Source: JAHJTW01 sp964545545 | GTDB lineage: Bacteria > Krumholzibacteriota > Krumholzibacteriia > LZORAL124-64-63 | Assembly (NCBI GenBank): GCA_964545545.1 | Contig: CAZJGK010000015.1 | Location: 1 to 46,339 of the forward strand | DNA: 46,339 nucleotides | Reading direction: 5' to 3' | Part shown: positions 35,327 through 45,694 of the stretch, in pieces | Layout: every line of letters begins with the position of its first letter | Numbering within the stretch: the first letter of the stretch is position 1 | Position numbers and translations under genes: made by a program | The notes under the pieces: model-generated | What the model was told of the DNA's origin: nothing | Seen by the model: only the letters and a program-made list of their open reading frames with translations | The model's database searches: none

Positions 35327-37004
35327 CTAAGACCGCGGCACGATATTATCGGGCAGAGGTGGGTTTTTCAGCTCGTCCCAGCTTGGCAAACCCGCGAGAT
35401 TCTCTTCATGGACGGTGACCCCGAATTCCTCGGTCCACTGGGCCAGAAGTTTCTGGAAGAGATCTTCTTCCCGGATTTTTTTGATGCGCGAGCCTATATC
35501 CTGGGTAAGAGCCACCCTGTCACCCGGGTGGGGGGCGGTGATGGATTCGCATTTCACGACCCCGAAGCGGCCGTTATCCAGGGGGAAGGGATCCGAAAGA
35601 CTACCCTCAGCCAGGGCAAACAGGGCGTCCCTGGCGGGACCGGTGGACGTCGCATAAACATCCTCCAGCCGCCCTCCCTTGCTCTTGTTGTCGCGGTCGG
35701 AACCGTACTTCAACAGGATATCCTTCCAGGGTGTGTCCGCGGCGATGGCGGCGCGTGCCTTGTCGGCATCATCCTTATTGAGACAGATCACCATGTGCCC
35801 GGAACGCGTTTCCGGCACTGCGTACTCCTGCTGATGATCAGCCCAAAAAGCCTTGACCTGCTCCGGACTCACCTTTTGATCAACCTGGACCAGGTCCTTG
35901 TACAGCTTGGTGACGAGAAGCTCTTCCATCTTCTCATCCGTCGCAGCCAGAACCCTGGGATCCTTGTCATAACCCCGATCCTTGGTCTCCAGGTTCAACA
36001 GGGCCTTTTCCAATTCCTGCTGGATCTTGTTGCGCAAGCTGCCGAGCATTTCACTCCGCTTGGGCCGCTGGAATACGCTCATGCGGTCGAAAATCGCCTT
36101 GTAGTCACCCAGGGTGTAGGCTTTCACCTCGTCGCCGACCTGGTAGGAATAGAATGGCATGTCCATGTCCGACGGTTTTATGTTCAGGGGCTTGAGATCC
36201 TTTTTGGGCGTGGGCTCCTGGGTTTTCGGATCCAGAAGCACTTCATCCGCCGGCAAACCCTGGTAGCATTTCCAGAGGGCGTCGTCATGGATGGTCAGCT
36301 TGTATTTTTCTCGGACCGATTTGCGGAAATCATCGCGGATCTTGGCGGTCTTGCGGTTATAAATGGTATCAAGGATTTTCGCCTTGACCGAATCCAGGGT
36401 CGGCTTTTTTCCCGGCTTGGCCTGGATCTCGTTGTCCACCCGCAGGACCCAGAAACCATAGACCGTCTGAATGGGCGGGGTAACTTCCCCGACTTCGGTA
36501 TCAAAAATGGGTGTTTCAAAATCGGGGCCATAAGTTCCGAAGGGAACGTCGATCAACAGTTTCCCGCTCGGGGGAATATCGCCGTCGTGATACCTGGCAG
36601 CGACGTCGTCCCAACTGGCTCCCTCACTGGCCATTTTGCGGGCGGCTTCCGCATCCTCCAGGAAATTGGTGATCAGGTAGTGACATTTTCTGGTCAACCC
36701 CATCTTGGCATAAAAATCCGCCAGCTCCTCATTGCTGACGGACCCGGCGGGTCGATCGACCACGTCTTGCTTCATGAAATTACCGGCGTTGTATTCCAAC
36801 AGGGACTTGCGGGCATANNNNNNNNNNNNNNNNNNNNNNNNNNNNNNNNNNNNNNNNNNNNNNNNNNNNNNNNNNNNNNNNNNNNNNNNNNNNNNNNNNN
36901 NNNNNNNNNNNNNNNNNACAACCGGACCAGGCCAACAGGCCGATGCAGGCCCCGACCAAGGCCAGCCATAACAGGATGCGCACGGGGGATTTCTTGCTGG
37001 TCAT
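35327..37004 (-). CDS. PpiC-like lipoprotein, interrupted by an assembly gap
   Basis: The ATG at 37004 overlaps the mfd stop by four bases and begins a lipoprotein signal peptide (ILLWLALVGACIGLLAWSGC, lipidated Cys near residue 29). The gap at 36818-36917 then removes an unknown stretch. Beyond it about 497 residues remain, with two parvulin-like regions: one around CHYLITNFLEDAEAARKMA and GFWVLRVDN, and one near the C-terminus around SGHMVICLNKDDADKAR and GRFGVVKCES. The family is that of peptidylprolyl isomerases that help fold exported proteins. The stated gap of 100 bases would put the two halves out of frame; a gap of a multiple of three would join them. Calling one gene is therefore inference from the continuous domain architecture and operon position. 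Confidence 0.8.
36818..36917. other. Assembly (scaffold) gap
   Basis: One hundred N characters, the usual placeholder length for a gap of unknown size. It falls inside the PpiC-like lipoprotein gene. Confidence 0.99.
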
Positions 37005-40000
37005 GATTTCTCCTTGTCATACAACGCGAGCAGACGCTCAAGCATGACCGCGGCTGCGGCCAAATGTTCCCGGCGCTCTGCAGGCACCTTCATGATGAAC
37101 TGGTCGACAGCCTTGAATTTCAGTCCCCTCGGACCCTTGGCCATCAAGCCCTGAATTATAGACGGGGCGGGCTCCTGCCCGCCAGCGAAAAAGAAATCCA
37201 ACCCCTGGCGCGTAGCCTGGATCTCCTGGATTCCCGACCTGCCGGCCAGGATTCGCAAGCGCTGTATTACCAGCAGGTTTTCCACCGGCGGCGGGAGCAG
37301 TCCGTAGCGATCCTTGAATTCCTCGGCCATCCGCAGGCAAGCCTCGGGTTTTCGCAACCGGGCCACCCTGCGGTAGAGATCCATCTTCTGCTGGGGGTCG
37401 CCGACGTAATCGTCGGGAAGGTAGGCGCTGACCCTCAGTTCCACCTTCACATCCAGCGGTGCAACACCGCCGCCGCCCTGGAGTTCCGCCACGGTTTCCT
37501 CGAGCAGGCGGCAATACAGGTCGAACCCGATGGCTTCCATATGCCCGTGCTGCTCCTCCCCCAGCAGGTTGCCCGCGCCGCGGATCTCCAGATCACGCAT
37601 GGCGATATGATAACCTGAGCCCAGGGCCTGGAATTCTTCCAGCGCGGCCAACCGGCGGCGGGCATCCTGGGTCAACCGCTCTCCCGGCGGGGTCATGAGG
37701 TAGGCGAAAGCCCGGTGGCTGCTGCGGCCGACCCTGCCGCGCAGCTGGTACAGCTGGGCCAAGCCGAAACGGTCGGCCCGGTCGATGATGATGGTGTTGA
37801 CCCGCGGCAGATCCAGGCCCGACTCGATGATGGCCGTGGCCACCAACACGTCGTACTGGTGATCCAGGAAGTCGAGCATGATCTGTTCGAGCTTTTCCTC
37901 CTTCATCTGGCCATGGGCCCAGGCCACACGCACATTGGGCAGCAACTCACGAATCAATTGGGCCATGCCCTCGATGGTCTGAACCCGGTTGTGAACGAAA
38001 AAGACCTGCCCTCCGCGGTGCAATTCGCGCAAGATGGCCTCGACGAGCACCTGCTTGCTGAAGGTGCAGATTTCGGTGTGGATGGGCAGCCGATCCCGGG
38101 GCGGAGTGTTGATCAGGGACATGTCCCGCGCGCCCATCAGCGCCAGGTAGAGCGTGCGCGGAATGGGTGTGGCGCTCAGGGTGATCACGTCGACCTGCTG
38201 CTTCAATTCCTTGATGCGTTCCTTGTGCTTCACACCGAAACGCTGCTCCTCGTCGATGACCAGCAAGCCCAGATCCTTGAAATGCACATCCCGCGACAGC
38301 AGGCGATGCGTGCCCACCAGCACGTCCACCTTGCCTTCGGCACAGCGGCGCAGGATCTCCTTCTGTTCGGAGGGGGTCCGGAAGCGGCTGATCGTTTCCA
38401 CCCGGACCGGGAAATCGCGGTAGCGTTCGTTGAAGGTTTCGCCATGCTGTTGGGCCAGCAGGGTTGTGGGACACAGCACGGCGGCCTGTTTGCCGACGGC
38501 CACCGCCTTGAACGCCGCGCGAATGGCAACCTCTGTCTTGCCGAAACCCACATCTCCACAGACCAGCCGGTCCATGGGCTGCGTATCCTCCATGTCCTGT
38601 TTGGTTTCCTCGATGGTGGTCAACTGGTCGGGCGTTTCCTCATAGAGAAAGGAATCCTCCAGCGCCTTCTGCATCGGCGAATCGGCGGGGAACGCGAAAC
38701 CGGGCCGGGCCTTGCGCCCGGCGTAGATCTCCATGAGTTCCGCGGCCATGGCGCGAATGGCCTTGCGGGCCTTGCCCTTGATCCTCAACCAGCTGCCCGA
38801 ACCCAGACGCGCCAACGGCGGATTGGCCCCCTGGTCGCTGCTGTAGCGCTCGACCTGATCGATATTCTCCACCGGGACGAACACCTTGCCCTGCTCGGCA
38901 TACTCCAACCACAGGCATTCGCGTTCGCTGCCTTCAACCGTGATCACCTGCATCCCGCGGTAGCGGCCGATGCCGTATTCCAGGTGCACAACATACTCCC
39001 CCGGACGAAGGGAAGCGCATTCCTTGACCAGACCCGAGCTGCGGTGCCGCACCCTGACCGGCCGGCGGTAACGTTGGAAAAATTCATGGTCCGTAACCAC
39101 CGCCAGACGGGCTTCCGGCCAGTCGAACCCCGCCGAGAGCGCGCCGATCTTGGGCAGGCTCTCCCCGGGCAGAGTCTCGTCTTCGAGCAGCAGTTCGGTC
39201 AGCCGCTCGGCCTGACCCTTGTTGTCGCAAACCACCAGCACCGCCTGGCCGCGCTCGTGGCGTGTCCGCAATTCCCGTCGCAAAGCCGCGATATCCCCGC
39301 CGCGCATTTCCTGCCCCGAAGTCTTGAACGCGACCTCGCCGCCCGGCCTTCCCCCCAGCCAGTCACCGGCCTTGTCGCCGGCGATCCAGCCACCTGCGAC
39401 CAAAGCGTACCGAAAGCGGGGATACGCGAGGTTTTCCACCGGCTCAACCAGTTCCTCCAGCTCCGGCAGGATCGGCTCACGATCCAGCCTGCCGCCACGC
39501 AGACGGGGCAGTTCCTCGTCCAGAAGCCCGGACTGCTCCTTGAGACGAACCGGATCCAGCCAGAAGACCTGGGTGCCCTCGGGCAGGTAGTCGGCCACGG
39601 TCGCGGTGGCGCCCAGCCAGGGCAGGAACGATTCGAGGCCGTTGTCCACCAGCCGGTCTTCCAGGCGAGCCTCCAGATCGTGCAAATAATCCGCATCGGT
39701 ATCCAGGCCGGCTTCAGCCAGCCGCTGTTCGACCGTCGCCAGGCACGCAAGCATCCCATCATCGTCCAGCAAAAGATGACTGACCGGCAGGATGACCGCC
39801 TCGTCACCCTTGGCCGTGGTCCGCTGGGTCTCGACATTGAAATGACGGATGGATACGATCTCGTCGTCGAAGAACTCGATGCGCAGGGGGTATTCCCCGG
39901 GCGTGAACACATCGAGCATTCCCCCGCGGCGGGCATAATCACCCACCTTGGCCACCAGCCCGGCCGATCGGTAACCGCGCTGGGCCAGGGCTGTGCACAA

Positions 40001-40492
40001 GGCCTCCGGATCCTGGATCTGGCCGGTCTTCAAGCGTAAAATGGCCCGTTCGAAGTGGCCCGGAGCCATGATCCGCTGGCGCAGTGCGGGCAAAGAGGTG
40101 ACGATCAGATGGTGCCCACCGGAGCGGATCCTGTCCAGACCCGCGAAGAAATCCCCCACCATCGCCGGCTCGGGGGAATTGCGATCGAACGCCAGCACAT
40201 CCTGCTGGGGAAGATAGACCACCCGGCCGGGACCCACCCAGATTTCCAGATCGTCCGCCAGCTGCTCCGCCGCCTTGCGGTCAGGCGTGACCATCAACGC
40301 GGTGCGTTCGGACCCGGCACCCCAGGCGGCCAGCAAAGCGGCCGCGGCACCGCCGTGCAGCCCCCGGATCAGGACCGGATCATGGTCCGGACCTGCGCCC
40401 AGGGCGGACTCAACCCGAGCGACGGCTTTTTCAAGACCCTCGCCCATGGTGCTGCCCAACAGGGAGTGGTGCAGTAAACCACCATCGCTCAA
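37001..40492 (-). CDS. mfd: Transcription-repair coupling factor Mfd
   Basis: 1163 residues, full length. Mfd removes RNA polymerase stalled at DNA lesions and recruits UvrA. The N-terminal UvrB-like part contains FDRNSPEP and RRGGMLDVFTPG; the RNA-polymerase-interacting domain includes EYVVHLEYGIGRYRGM; the RecG-like motor has Walker A GDVGFGKT (about residue 645), DEEQRFG (about 745), TLSATPIPRTLYLALMG and ESGLDLPRVNTIIIDRADRFGLAQLYQLRGRVGR (quoted in parts: ESGLDLPRVN, QLRGRVGR). A C-terminal TRCF domain follows. The start is TTG at 40492, overlapping the nifS stop as TTGA. It lies between iron-sulfur assembly genes and periplasmic folding genes. Confidence 0.96.
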   Translation of the reverse strand: MSDGGLLHHSLLGSTMGEGLEKAVARVESALGAGPDHDPVLIRGLHGGAAAALLAAWGAGSERTALMVTPDRKAAEQLADDLEIWVGPGRVVYLPQQDVLAFDRNSPEPAMVGDFFAGLDRIRSGGHHLIVTSLPALRQRIMAPGHFERAILRLKTGQIQDPEALCTALAQRGYRSAGLVAKVGDYARRGGMLDVFTPGEYPLRIEFFDDEIVSIRHFNVETQRTTAKGDEAVILPVSHLLLDDDGMLACLATVEQRLAEAGLDTDADYLHDLEARLEDRLVDNGLESFLPWLGATATVADYLPEGTQVFWLDPVRLKEQSGLLDEELPRLRGGRLDREPILPELEELVEPVENLAYPRFRYALVAGGWIAGDKAGDWLGGRPGGEVAFKTSGQEMRGGDIAALRRELRTRHERGQAVLVVCDNKGQAERLTELLLEDETLPGESLPKIGALSAGFDWPEARLAVVTDHEFFQRYRRPVRVRHRSSGLVKECASLRPGEYVVHLEYGIGRYRGMQVITVEGSERECLWLEYAEQGKVFVPVENIDQVERYSSDQGANPPLARLGSGSWLRIKGKARKAIRAMAAELMEIYAGRKARPGFAFPADSPMQKALEDSFLYEETPDQLTTIEETKQDMEDTQPMDRLVCGDVGFGKTEVAIRAAFKAVAVGKQAAVLCPTTLLAQQHGETFNERYRDFPVRVETISRFRTPSEQKEILRRCAEGKVDVLVGTHRLLSRDVHFKDLGLLVIDEEQRFGVKHKERIKELKQQVDVITLSATPIPRTLYLALMGARDMSLINTPPRDRLPIHTEICTFSKQVLVEAILRELHRGGQVFFVHNRVQTIEGMAQLIRELLPNVRVAWAHGQMKEEKLEQIMLDFLDHQYDVLVATAIIESGLDLPRVNTIIIDRADRFGLAQLYQLRGRVGRSSHRAFAYLMTPPGERLTQDARRRLAALEEFQALGSGYHIAMRDLEIRGAGNLLGEEQHGHMEAIGFDLYCRLLEETVAELQGGGGVAPLDVKVELRVSAYLPDDYVGDPQQKMDLYRRVARLRKPEACLRMAEEFKDRYGLLPPPVENLLVIQRLRILAGRSGIQEIQATRQGLDFFFAGGQEPAPSIIQGLMAKGPRGLKFKAVDQFIMKVPAERREHLAAAAVMLERLLALYDKEKS

Positions 40493-41718
40493 AAGGTGGC
40501 TCTTTCCGCATTGAAGGGTGTGATCTGGCGCAACCGTTCGATGACCGGCGGCAGAACCTTGATCACGTAGTCCACCTCGTCCCGGGTATTGTAGCGCGAC
40601 AGGGAAAAGCGGATCGAACCGTGGGCCAGGGTAAAGGGCAGTCCCATGGCCCGCAGCACATGGCTGGGTTCGAGGCTGCCGCTGGTGCAGGCCGAACCGC
40701 TGCTGGCGGCCACACCCAGACGGTCCAAAAGCAGAAGGATCCCTTCGCCCTCGATGTAGCGGAAACTGATGTTGGCCGTGTTGGGCAGGCGCTGCTGTCG
40801 GTCACCGTTGAGATGAATATCGGGAATGCCCTCGATCAGGCCCATTTCCAGCCGGTCGCGCAGGGCGCGCACAACGGTGTTCTCGTGCTCCCGGTTGGCC
40901 ACGGCCAGATCGCAGGCCACCCCCAGCCCGGCGACGCCCGTCACATTCTCGGTCCCTGCACGGCGGCCGCGCTCCTGGTGGCCACCCTGGATCAGCGGCC
41001 GCAGCTTGGTGCCGCGCCGCACGTAAAGGGCTCCGACCCCCTTGGGACCGTGCAGCTTGTGACCCGAAAGGGAGAGCAGATCGATGGGGCTGTTTTTCAC
41101 GTCCAAGGGCAGCTTGCCGGCAGCCTGCACCGCATCCACATGGAAAACGGCGCCCTTTTCCTTGACCACCTGCCCGACGGCCTCGCTGTCGAACAACACA
41201 CCGGTTTCGTTGTTGGCCATCATGACCGACACGATGGCGGTATCATCCCGAATGGCCGCGCGCAGTTCGTCGAGGTTCAACCGGCCGCCTTCGTCCACTC
41301 CCAGATAGGTCACTTCGTAGCCATGGCGCTTTTCCAGTTCCCGGCACAGACCCAGGACTGCGGGATGTTCCACCTGGGTCGTCACCAGGTGCCGCTTGTC
41401 CGGATGAGCATATAGGGTGCCCATGATGGCCAGGTTGTCCCCCTCGGAACCACCGCTGGTAAATACGATCTCGTTGGCTGCCGCGGCGCCCACCAGGGCG
41501 GTGACCTTGTCCCTGGCCAGGGCCACTTCATCACCCGCATCGGCGCCGAAGGAATGCATACTCGAAGGGTTGCCGAAATTGTCCCGCAGCAGGGGAATCA
41601 TCTTGGCGATGACCTCCGGCGCAATCGGCGTCGTGGCGTTGTTGTCGAAGTAGATACTCTTGGCGGGGAGGGGGGGCAGGCCCTCCACGAGGTTGAAGGT
41701 GTTTCCGTCCTTGCTCAT
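40489..41718 (-). CDS. nifS: NifS-type cysteine desulfurase
   Basis: 409 residues. A PLP enzyme that takes sulfur from cysteine and passes it to an iron-sulfur scaffold. IYFDNNATTPIAPEV is at 22-36, the PLP lysine is Lys221 in SLSGHKLHGPKG, and the catalytic Cys is Cys344 in SSGSACTSGSLEPSHVL. The sequence is of the group I (NifS/IscS) class. It overlaps nifU by a shared ATGA and mfd by TTGA. The first 20 residues are an extension with no motif. Confidence 0.95.
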   Translation of the reverse strand: MSKDGNTFNLVEGLPPLPAKSIYFDNNATTPIAPEVIAKMIPLLRDNFGNPSSMHSFGADAGDEVALARDKVTALVGAAAANEIVFTSGGSEGDNLAIMGTLYAHPDKRHLVTTQVEHPAVLGLCRELEKRHGYEVTYLGVDEGGRLNLDELRAAIRDDTAIVSVMMANNETGVLFDSEAVGQVVKEKGAVFHVDAVQAAGKLPLDVKNSPIDLLSLSGHKLHGPKGVGALYVRRGTKLRPLIQGGHQERGRRAGTENVTGVAGLGVACDLAVANREHENTVVRALRDRLEMGLIEGIPDIHLNGDRQQRLPNTANISFRYIEGEGILLLLDRLGVAASSGSACTSGSLEPSHVLRAMGLPFTLAHGSIRFSLSRYNTRDEVDYVIKVLPPVIERLRQITPFNAERATF

Positions 41719-42629
41719 CAGCTGTTCACCTCGATTACCTCGAGAGCATCGTCGACAAACTCTCGCAGTTGGACCTGCACATAGCCGCTGATGGTAACGT
41801 CCGAGGCCAGGCAGGCCGCACAGTTGCCGGTCAACCGGACGAACACCTTGTTGTCCTTGAGGCGAACAAACTCGATGTCCCCGCCGTCGTGGCGCAGACC
41901 CGGAGCTATATCGTGGGTCAGGACTTCCCTGATACGGGCCACCCGGGGATCTTCGTCGGCCACCGGACCCGCCGGCTCACCAGGCCGGGATCCGCCATCA
42001 AGTGGCTCGAGTTGAACCAGTCCCGTCTCAAGAGGCGCGTCTCCGCTCTCGATCTTGTCCCAGCACTCGCGGATCAGGTCGGTAATTTCGTGGTGACAGT
42101 CGGTGCAGCCGCCGCCGGCCTTGGTGTAATTGGTCACATCCTCGATCTCCTGCAGGCGGTGATCGAAGATGGCCTGGCGGACGGTGTCCTTGCTCACCTG
42201 GAAGCAATGGCAGAGAATGGTTTCGCGGTGCAGAAGATCGCAGGGCACCCCCCGTCCGAGCCGCTTGTAGTGGTCGACCATGGCCGCCTCGAGAGCCTCG
42301 CGCCCCATGACGGAGCAGTGCATCTTCTCCCGGGGCAGACCACCCAGTTCGGCGGCGATGTCTTCATTGGTGATCTGCGCGGCCTCGGTCAGGGTCTTGC
42401 CCTTGATCATCTCCGTCAGCACACTGCTGCTGGCGATGGCACTGCCACAGCCGAAAGTCTGGAACTTGGCGTCGATGATCCGATCATCGGGGCCGAGCTT
42501 GAAGGACAGCCTCAGAGCGTCGCCGCAGGCCATGGACCCCACTTCCCCCACGCCATCGGGGTCGCCGATCTCGCCGACATTGCGGGGGTTCATGAAATGA
42601 TCGAGGACTTTATCGGAATAATTCCACAT
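41718..42629 (-). CDS. nifU: NifU, three-domain iron-sulfur scaffold
   Basis: 303 residues with the complete NifU layout. The IscU-like N-terminal domain has cluster-binding Cys35, Cys61 and Cys105. The central BFD-like domain has Cys140, Cys142, Cys175 and Cys178, holding a permanent 2Fe-2S cluster. The C-terminal Nfu domain has Cys270 and Cys273. It accepts sulfur from NifS and assembles clusters for other proteins. GGAGC lies a few bases before the ATG. No nitrogenase genes are in view, so it probably serves general iron-sulfur assembly, as in several other non-fixing bacteria. Confidence 0.96.
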   Translation of the reverse strand: MWNYSDKVLDHFMNPRNVGEIGDPDGVGEVGSMACGDALRLSFKLGPDDRIIDAKFQTFGCGSAIASSSVLTEMIKGKTLTEAAQITNEDIAAELGGLPREKMHCSVMGREALEAAMVDHYKRLGRGVPCDLLHRETILCHCFQVSKDTVRQAIFDHRLQEIEDVTNYTKAGGGCTDCHHEITDLIRECWDKIESGDAPLETGLVQLEPLDGGSRPGEPAGPVADEDPRVARIREVLTHDIAPGLRHDGGDIEFVRLKDNKVFVRLTGNCAACLASDVTISGYVQVQLREFVDDALEVIEVNS

Positions 42630-42675
42630 GTGCGTGCTCCTTTCAGGCTGAAAACTAGATAAAAACCCGCATTTA

Positions 42676-44802
42676 TCAACCTGAACCCGTGGAATCCGCG
42701 GTCGCGCTCCCCCGCCCTAGGTAAAGTTCCAGCATCAGGATCATCACCGTCAGCAAAAATAGCCAGGGGGCAAGGTTCCTCCCCCTCAACAAGGATCCCA
42801 ATTTTTCCGGCGCCGTCCCCGACAGATCCCCGCCAACCGACAGCCCCTCGGCGCCCAGGCGCCTGCGCCACTGGTCGGGGGTTTCCAGAACCAGACCCGA
42901 TTCGGAAGGCGGCACTCCCACCGCCACCACACCCAGCGTATCGAGGCCGGCGGTGAAAACGGCGAAGCCCGCCTGTTCGGCGATCCTTCCCCGCAGCACG
43001 GGTCGGGAACCGCGCCAGTCCAGAAGTGCGGGAACCGGTTTTTCCGCCCCGGGCAACCACACCTTGAGCTCGGGCCCAGCGGTGGTGGATGCCCAGTCGC
43101 CATGCGGTTCCAGCAGCACTTCCTGCCCTGCGAAGATGCCGGCCCTGCCGGGGAGCCCGGTGCCCGCGCTCAGCCAGGCCGCCATGCGCTGCAGCAAAGG
43201 TAAAGCCATGGCGCTGCCGGCCAGATCCCCGCTTTCGGGACGCAGGTTCGCGGCCATGATCATCACGCGGCCGCTGTCCAGTTCCCGCATCAGGACCAGG
43301 GGATCACCCCCGGCCAGGGACAGCAAAACCTCGGCCCCCTGATCCTGCAGGGAGAACCACCGCCGCCAAGTCACATCTTCCAGGGTGCCCAGGGCCTTCT
43401 GGTCGAAACCTGTGAAAAGCGGCGTGGAGCGGCCCACCAGATGGGTCCTCAGGCCTGCGGCCCGGGATTGGAACCCCAGTTTTTCTCCGCTGAATCCCAG
43501 CGCCGGCAACAGGGTCTGCTGCAGATAGCCCTGCAGAACCGGATCGCCGGCAACCAGCAACACTCCGCCTCCTGCACGCACCCAGGCCGTGATGCCATCC
43601 AGTGCGGTCCGGCCCAGGTGATCAGGATCAACGAGCACCAGCAGACCCGCCCGGTCAAGATCCCCGGTGACCAGTTCCGAACCGGTCACCGCCTTGATCC
43701 GAAACAGGGAGCCCGCGGTCCCCGGATCCAGAGCCTGCTGCAGAAAACGCCAGCCGCCCCGGCCGGCCGGACCGTCGGCGGGCCGGTCGGGTCCGTGGAC
43801 CAGGACCACGTTCACCTGCTCAGGTACGAACAGGACAAAGGGACGCGAATCATCGGCGGGCAAAAGGTCGCTCTTCTTGCGCACCAGTCCGCGGTGCCAA
43901 CCCGGGCCCGGCACCGTCAGGGAATAGGTCAGGATCTGGGCTCCGGCAACCTGGCCGGAGGGCACGGTTTCGCCCACGGCAACACCGTCGATCTCCAGAG
44001 TGAAGGGCTGCTCCGGAGTGTCGGGCCGCACCACGGCCTCGATGGTGATGTTCTCACCCGCGCGCAAGCTCCGCCGCGGCAGGTCGACATTCAGGATGCC
44101 CCCGCCGGGCGCAGCCTGTCCCGTCTGACGCACCAGAATGTGCACCGGTTGCCGCTCCAGCAGGCGCGCGGCGATATTTTTCAGGTCCGGACGACGACGG
44201 ACCTTCTGCATGTCACTGAGCAGGACCAAATCAAGCGCCGAACCCGGAGCGCTGCGAACCTGCCGGAATGCTTCCTCCAACACCGCTTCAATATCAAAAC
44301 CGCCGGCGTCGGGAGTGATGCCCTTGAAGGCATCCGGCGGCACCGACCCCGCCGGCAGCCAGTCGCCCAGCAACGGTTTGACCACAGCTCCGGCCGTCAG
44401 GATCTGAACCGAAGTACTGGGCGGCAGCAGGGAAATCATGCGGCGGCCATCCCGGATCGCCTGCTCCAGGCGCGTGCCGCCTTCTTCCTGTGTGCCCATG
44501 CTGGCGCTGGTGTCCAGCACCAGCATCACGCTGTGATCGGCCAGGCCCCCGCCGAGGCCTCCCCAGCGCGGCCCCGCCACGGCGAGGGTGAGCAGCAGGA
44601 TGGCCAGCACCCGCAAGAGCAGCAACAACCAGCGTCGCGTGCTCAAGCGGCGGGTCTGCCGGGCCTGCACCTCGGTCAGGAACCTCAGATCGCTGAACGG
44701 ACGGCGCTGCACCTTGCGCCGGCTCAAAAAATGGATGATGACCGGCAAGGCCGAGGCCAACGCGCCGAACAACAGGGCGGGATTGACGAAGCTCAAAGGC
44801 AT
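42676..44802 (-). CDS. BatA-like membrane protein with vWA domain
   Basis: 708 residues from the ATG at 44802, which overlaps the DUF58 gene's stop. Two N-terminal helices (about 7-26 and 58-76) flank a short FLSRRKVQRRPFSDLRFL segment typical of the N-terminal double-transmembrane domain. A von Willebrand A domain follows (MIDAS DTSAS at 97-101). Further on lies a segment DGITAWVRAGGGVLLVAGDP (about 400-420) resembling a glutamine-amidotransferase-like fold, and one helix (FLLTVMILMLELYL) near the C-terminus. Such proteins occur with MoxR and DUF58 in gene sets for envelope maintenance or stress; their mechanism is uncertain. The vWA domain binds a metal and partner proteins. Confidence 0.82.
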   Translation of the reverse strand: MPLSFVNPALLFGALASALPVIIHFLSRRKVQRRPFSDLRFLTEVQARQTRRLSTRRWLLLLLRVLAILLLTLAVAGPRWGGLGGGLADHSVMLVLDTSASMGTQEEGGTRLEQAIRDGRRMISLLPPSTSVQILTAGAVVKPLLGDWLPAGSVPPDAFKGITPDAGGFDIEAVLEEAFRQVRSAPGSALDLVLLSDMQKVRRRPDLKNIAARLLERQPVHILVRQTGQAAPGGGILNVDLPRRSLRAGENITIEAVVRPDTPEQPFTLEIDGVAVGETVPSGQVAGAQILTYSLTVPGPGWHRGLVRKKSDLLPADDSRPFVLFVPEQVNVVLVHGPDRPADGPAGRGGWRFLQQALDPGTAGSLFRIKAVTGSELVTGDLDRAGLLVLVDPDHLGRTALDGITAWVRAGGGVLLVAGDPVLQGYLQQTLLPALGFSGEKLGFQSRAAGLRTHLVGRSTPLFTGFDQKALGTLEDVTWRRWFSLQDQGAEVLLSLAGGDPLVLMRELDSGRVMIMAANLRPESGDLAGSAMALPLLQRMAAWLSAGTGLPGRAGIFAGQEVLLEPHGDWASTTAGPELKVWLPGAEKPVPALLDWRGSRPVLRGRIAEQAGFAVFTAGLDTLGVVAVGVPPSESGLVLETPDQWRRRLGAEGLSVGGDLSGTAPEKLGSLLRGRNLAPWLFLLTVMILMLELYLGRGSATADSTGSG

Positions 44803-45694
44803 CAGAGCATCCGCCGTCGTTTTTGGAGATAGGCGGCCAGCCCCTGGGCAAACGGGGTGGCGGTGGTCATTTCCGCCAGGTCCACCAGTTGCCGGCGCAG
44901 GTCCCGGCGCAGGTCGTTGCGCCACGCTCCGAAATCATGCCGGTAGGCCTGACCCATGTGGGCCGGCTCCAGGCGCACCCGGCGCCCCGGCTCCTCAAGC
45001 GCCTCGAACTCCACCTCGCCCCTGAAGTCCAGATCGATTTCCCGGGGATCGAGAATCTGGATCGCCAGCACCTCGTGACCACGATGGCGAAAGTGCTTGA
45101 GCCCGTCGACGATCGCCCCTGCGTCGTCCATCATATCGCTCAGCAGGATCACCAGCCCGCGGCGGGGAATGCGCTCCGCCACCTGATGCAGCACGGCCCC
45201 CACCCTGGTCCCGCTGCCGTCGGGCAAGGCGTCCAGAACCTTCAGGATCTGGAACAACTGGCGACGCACCGAGCGGGCCGGGACCCGGTTGAGCGGCGCC
45301 TCGTCGAAGGTCACCAGCCCCACCGCGTCGTTCTGCCGCAACAGCAGGTAACTCAGGGCTGCGGCCAGATAAGCCGCGTAGGTTTTCTTGGACGGCAGCC
45401 GTTCGTCGCTGTGGTACGACATGCTGGCCGAACAATCCACCAGGATGGTGGCGCGCAGATTGGTTTCTTCGGTGAAAACCTTCAAGTAGTGGCGGTCCGT
45501 CTTGGCATACAGGCGCCAGTCGATATGGTTGATGGGTTCGCCGGGAATGTACTGGCGGTACTCGGCGAACTCGGAGCTGAACCCGTGGTAGGGACTACGG
45601 TGCAACCCGGTCAGGAATCCCTCGACCACCAGGCGGGCAATCAGGTCCAGGCGACCGAGGCTGCCGATGGTTTCGGGGCTGAGCAGGGCGTCGT

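Noticed and set aside
37715..40039. Long open frame on the plus strand opposite mfd
   Set aside because: Shadow frame in GC-rich sequence; mfd motifs on the minus strand are complete.
41718..42629. A nitrogen-fixation locus
   Set aside because: Only nifU and nifS are present, next to mfd. No nitrogenase structural or cofactor genes are seen.
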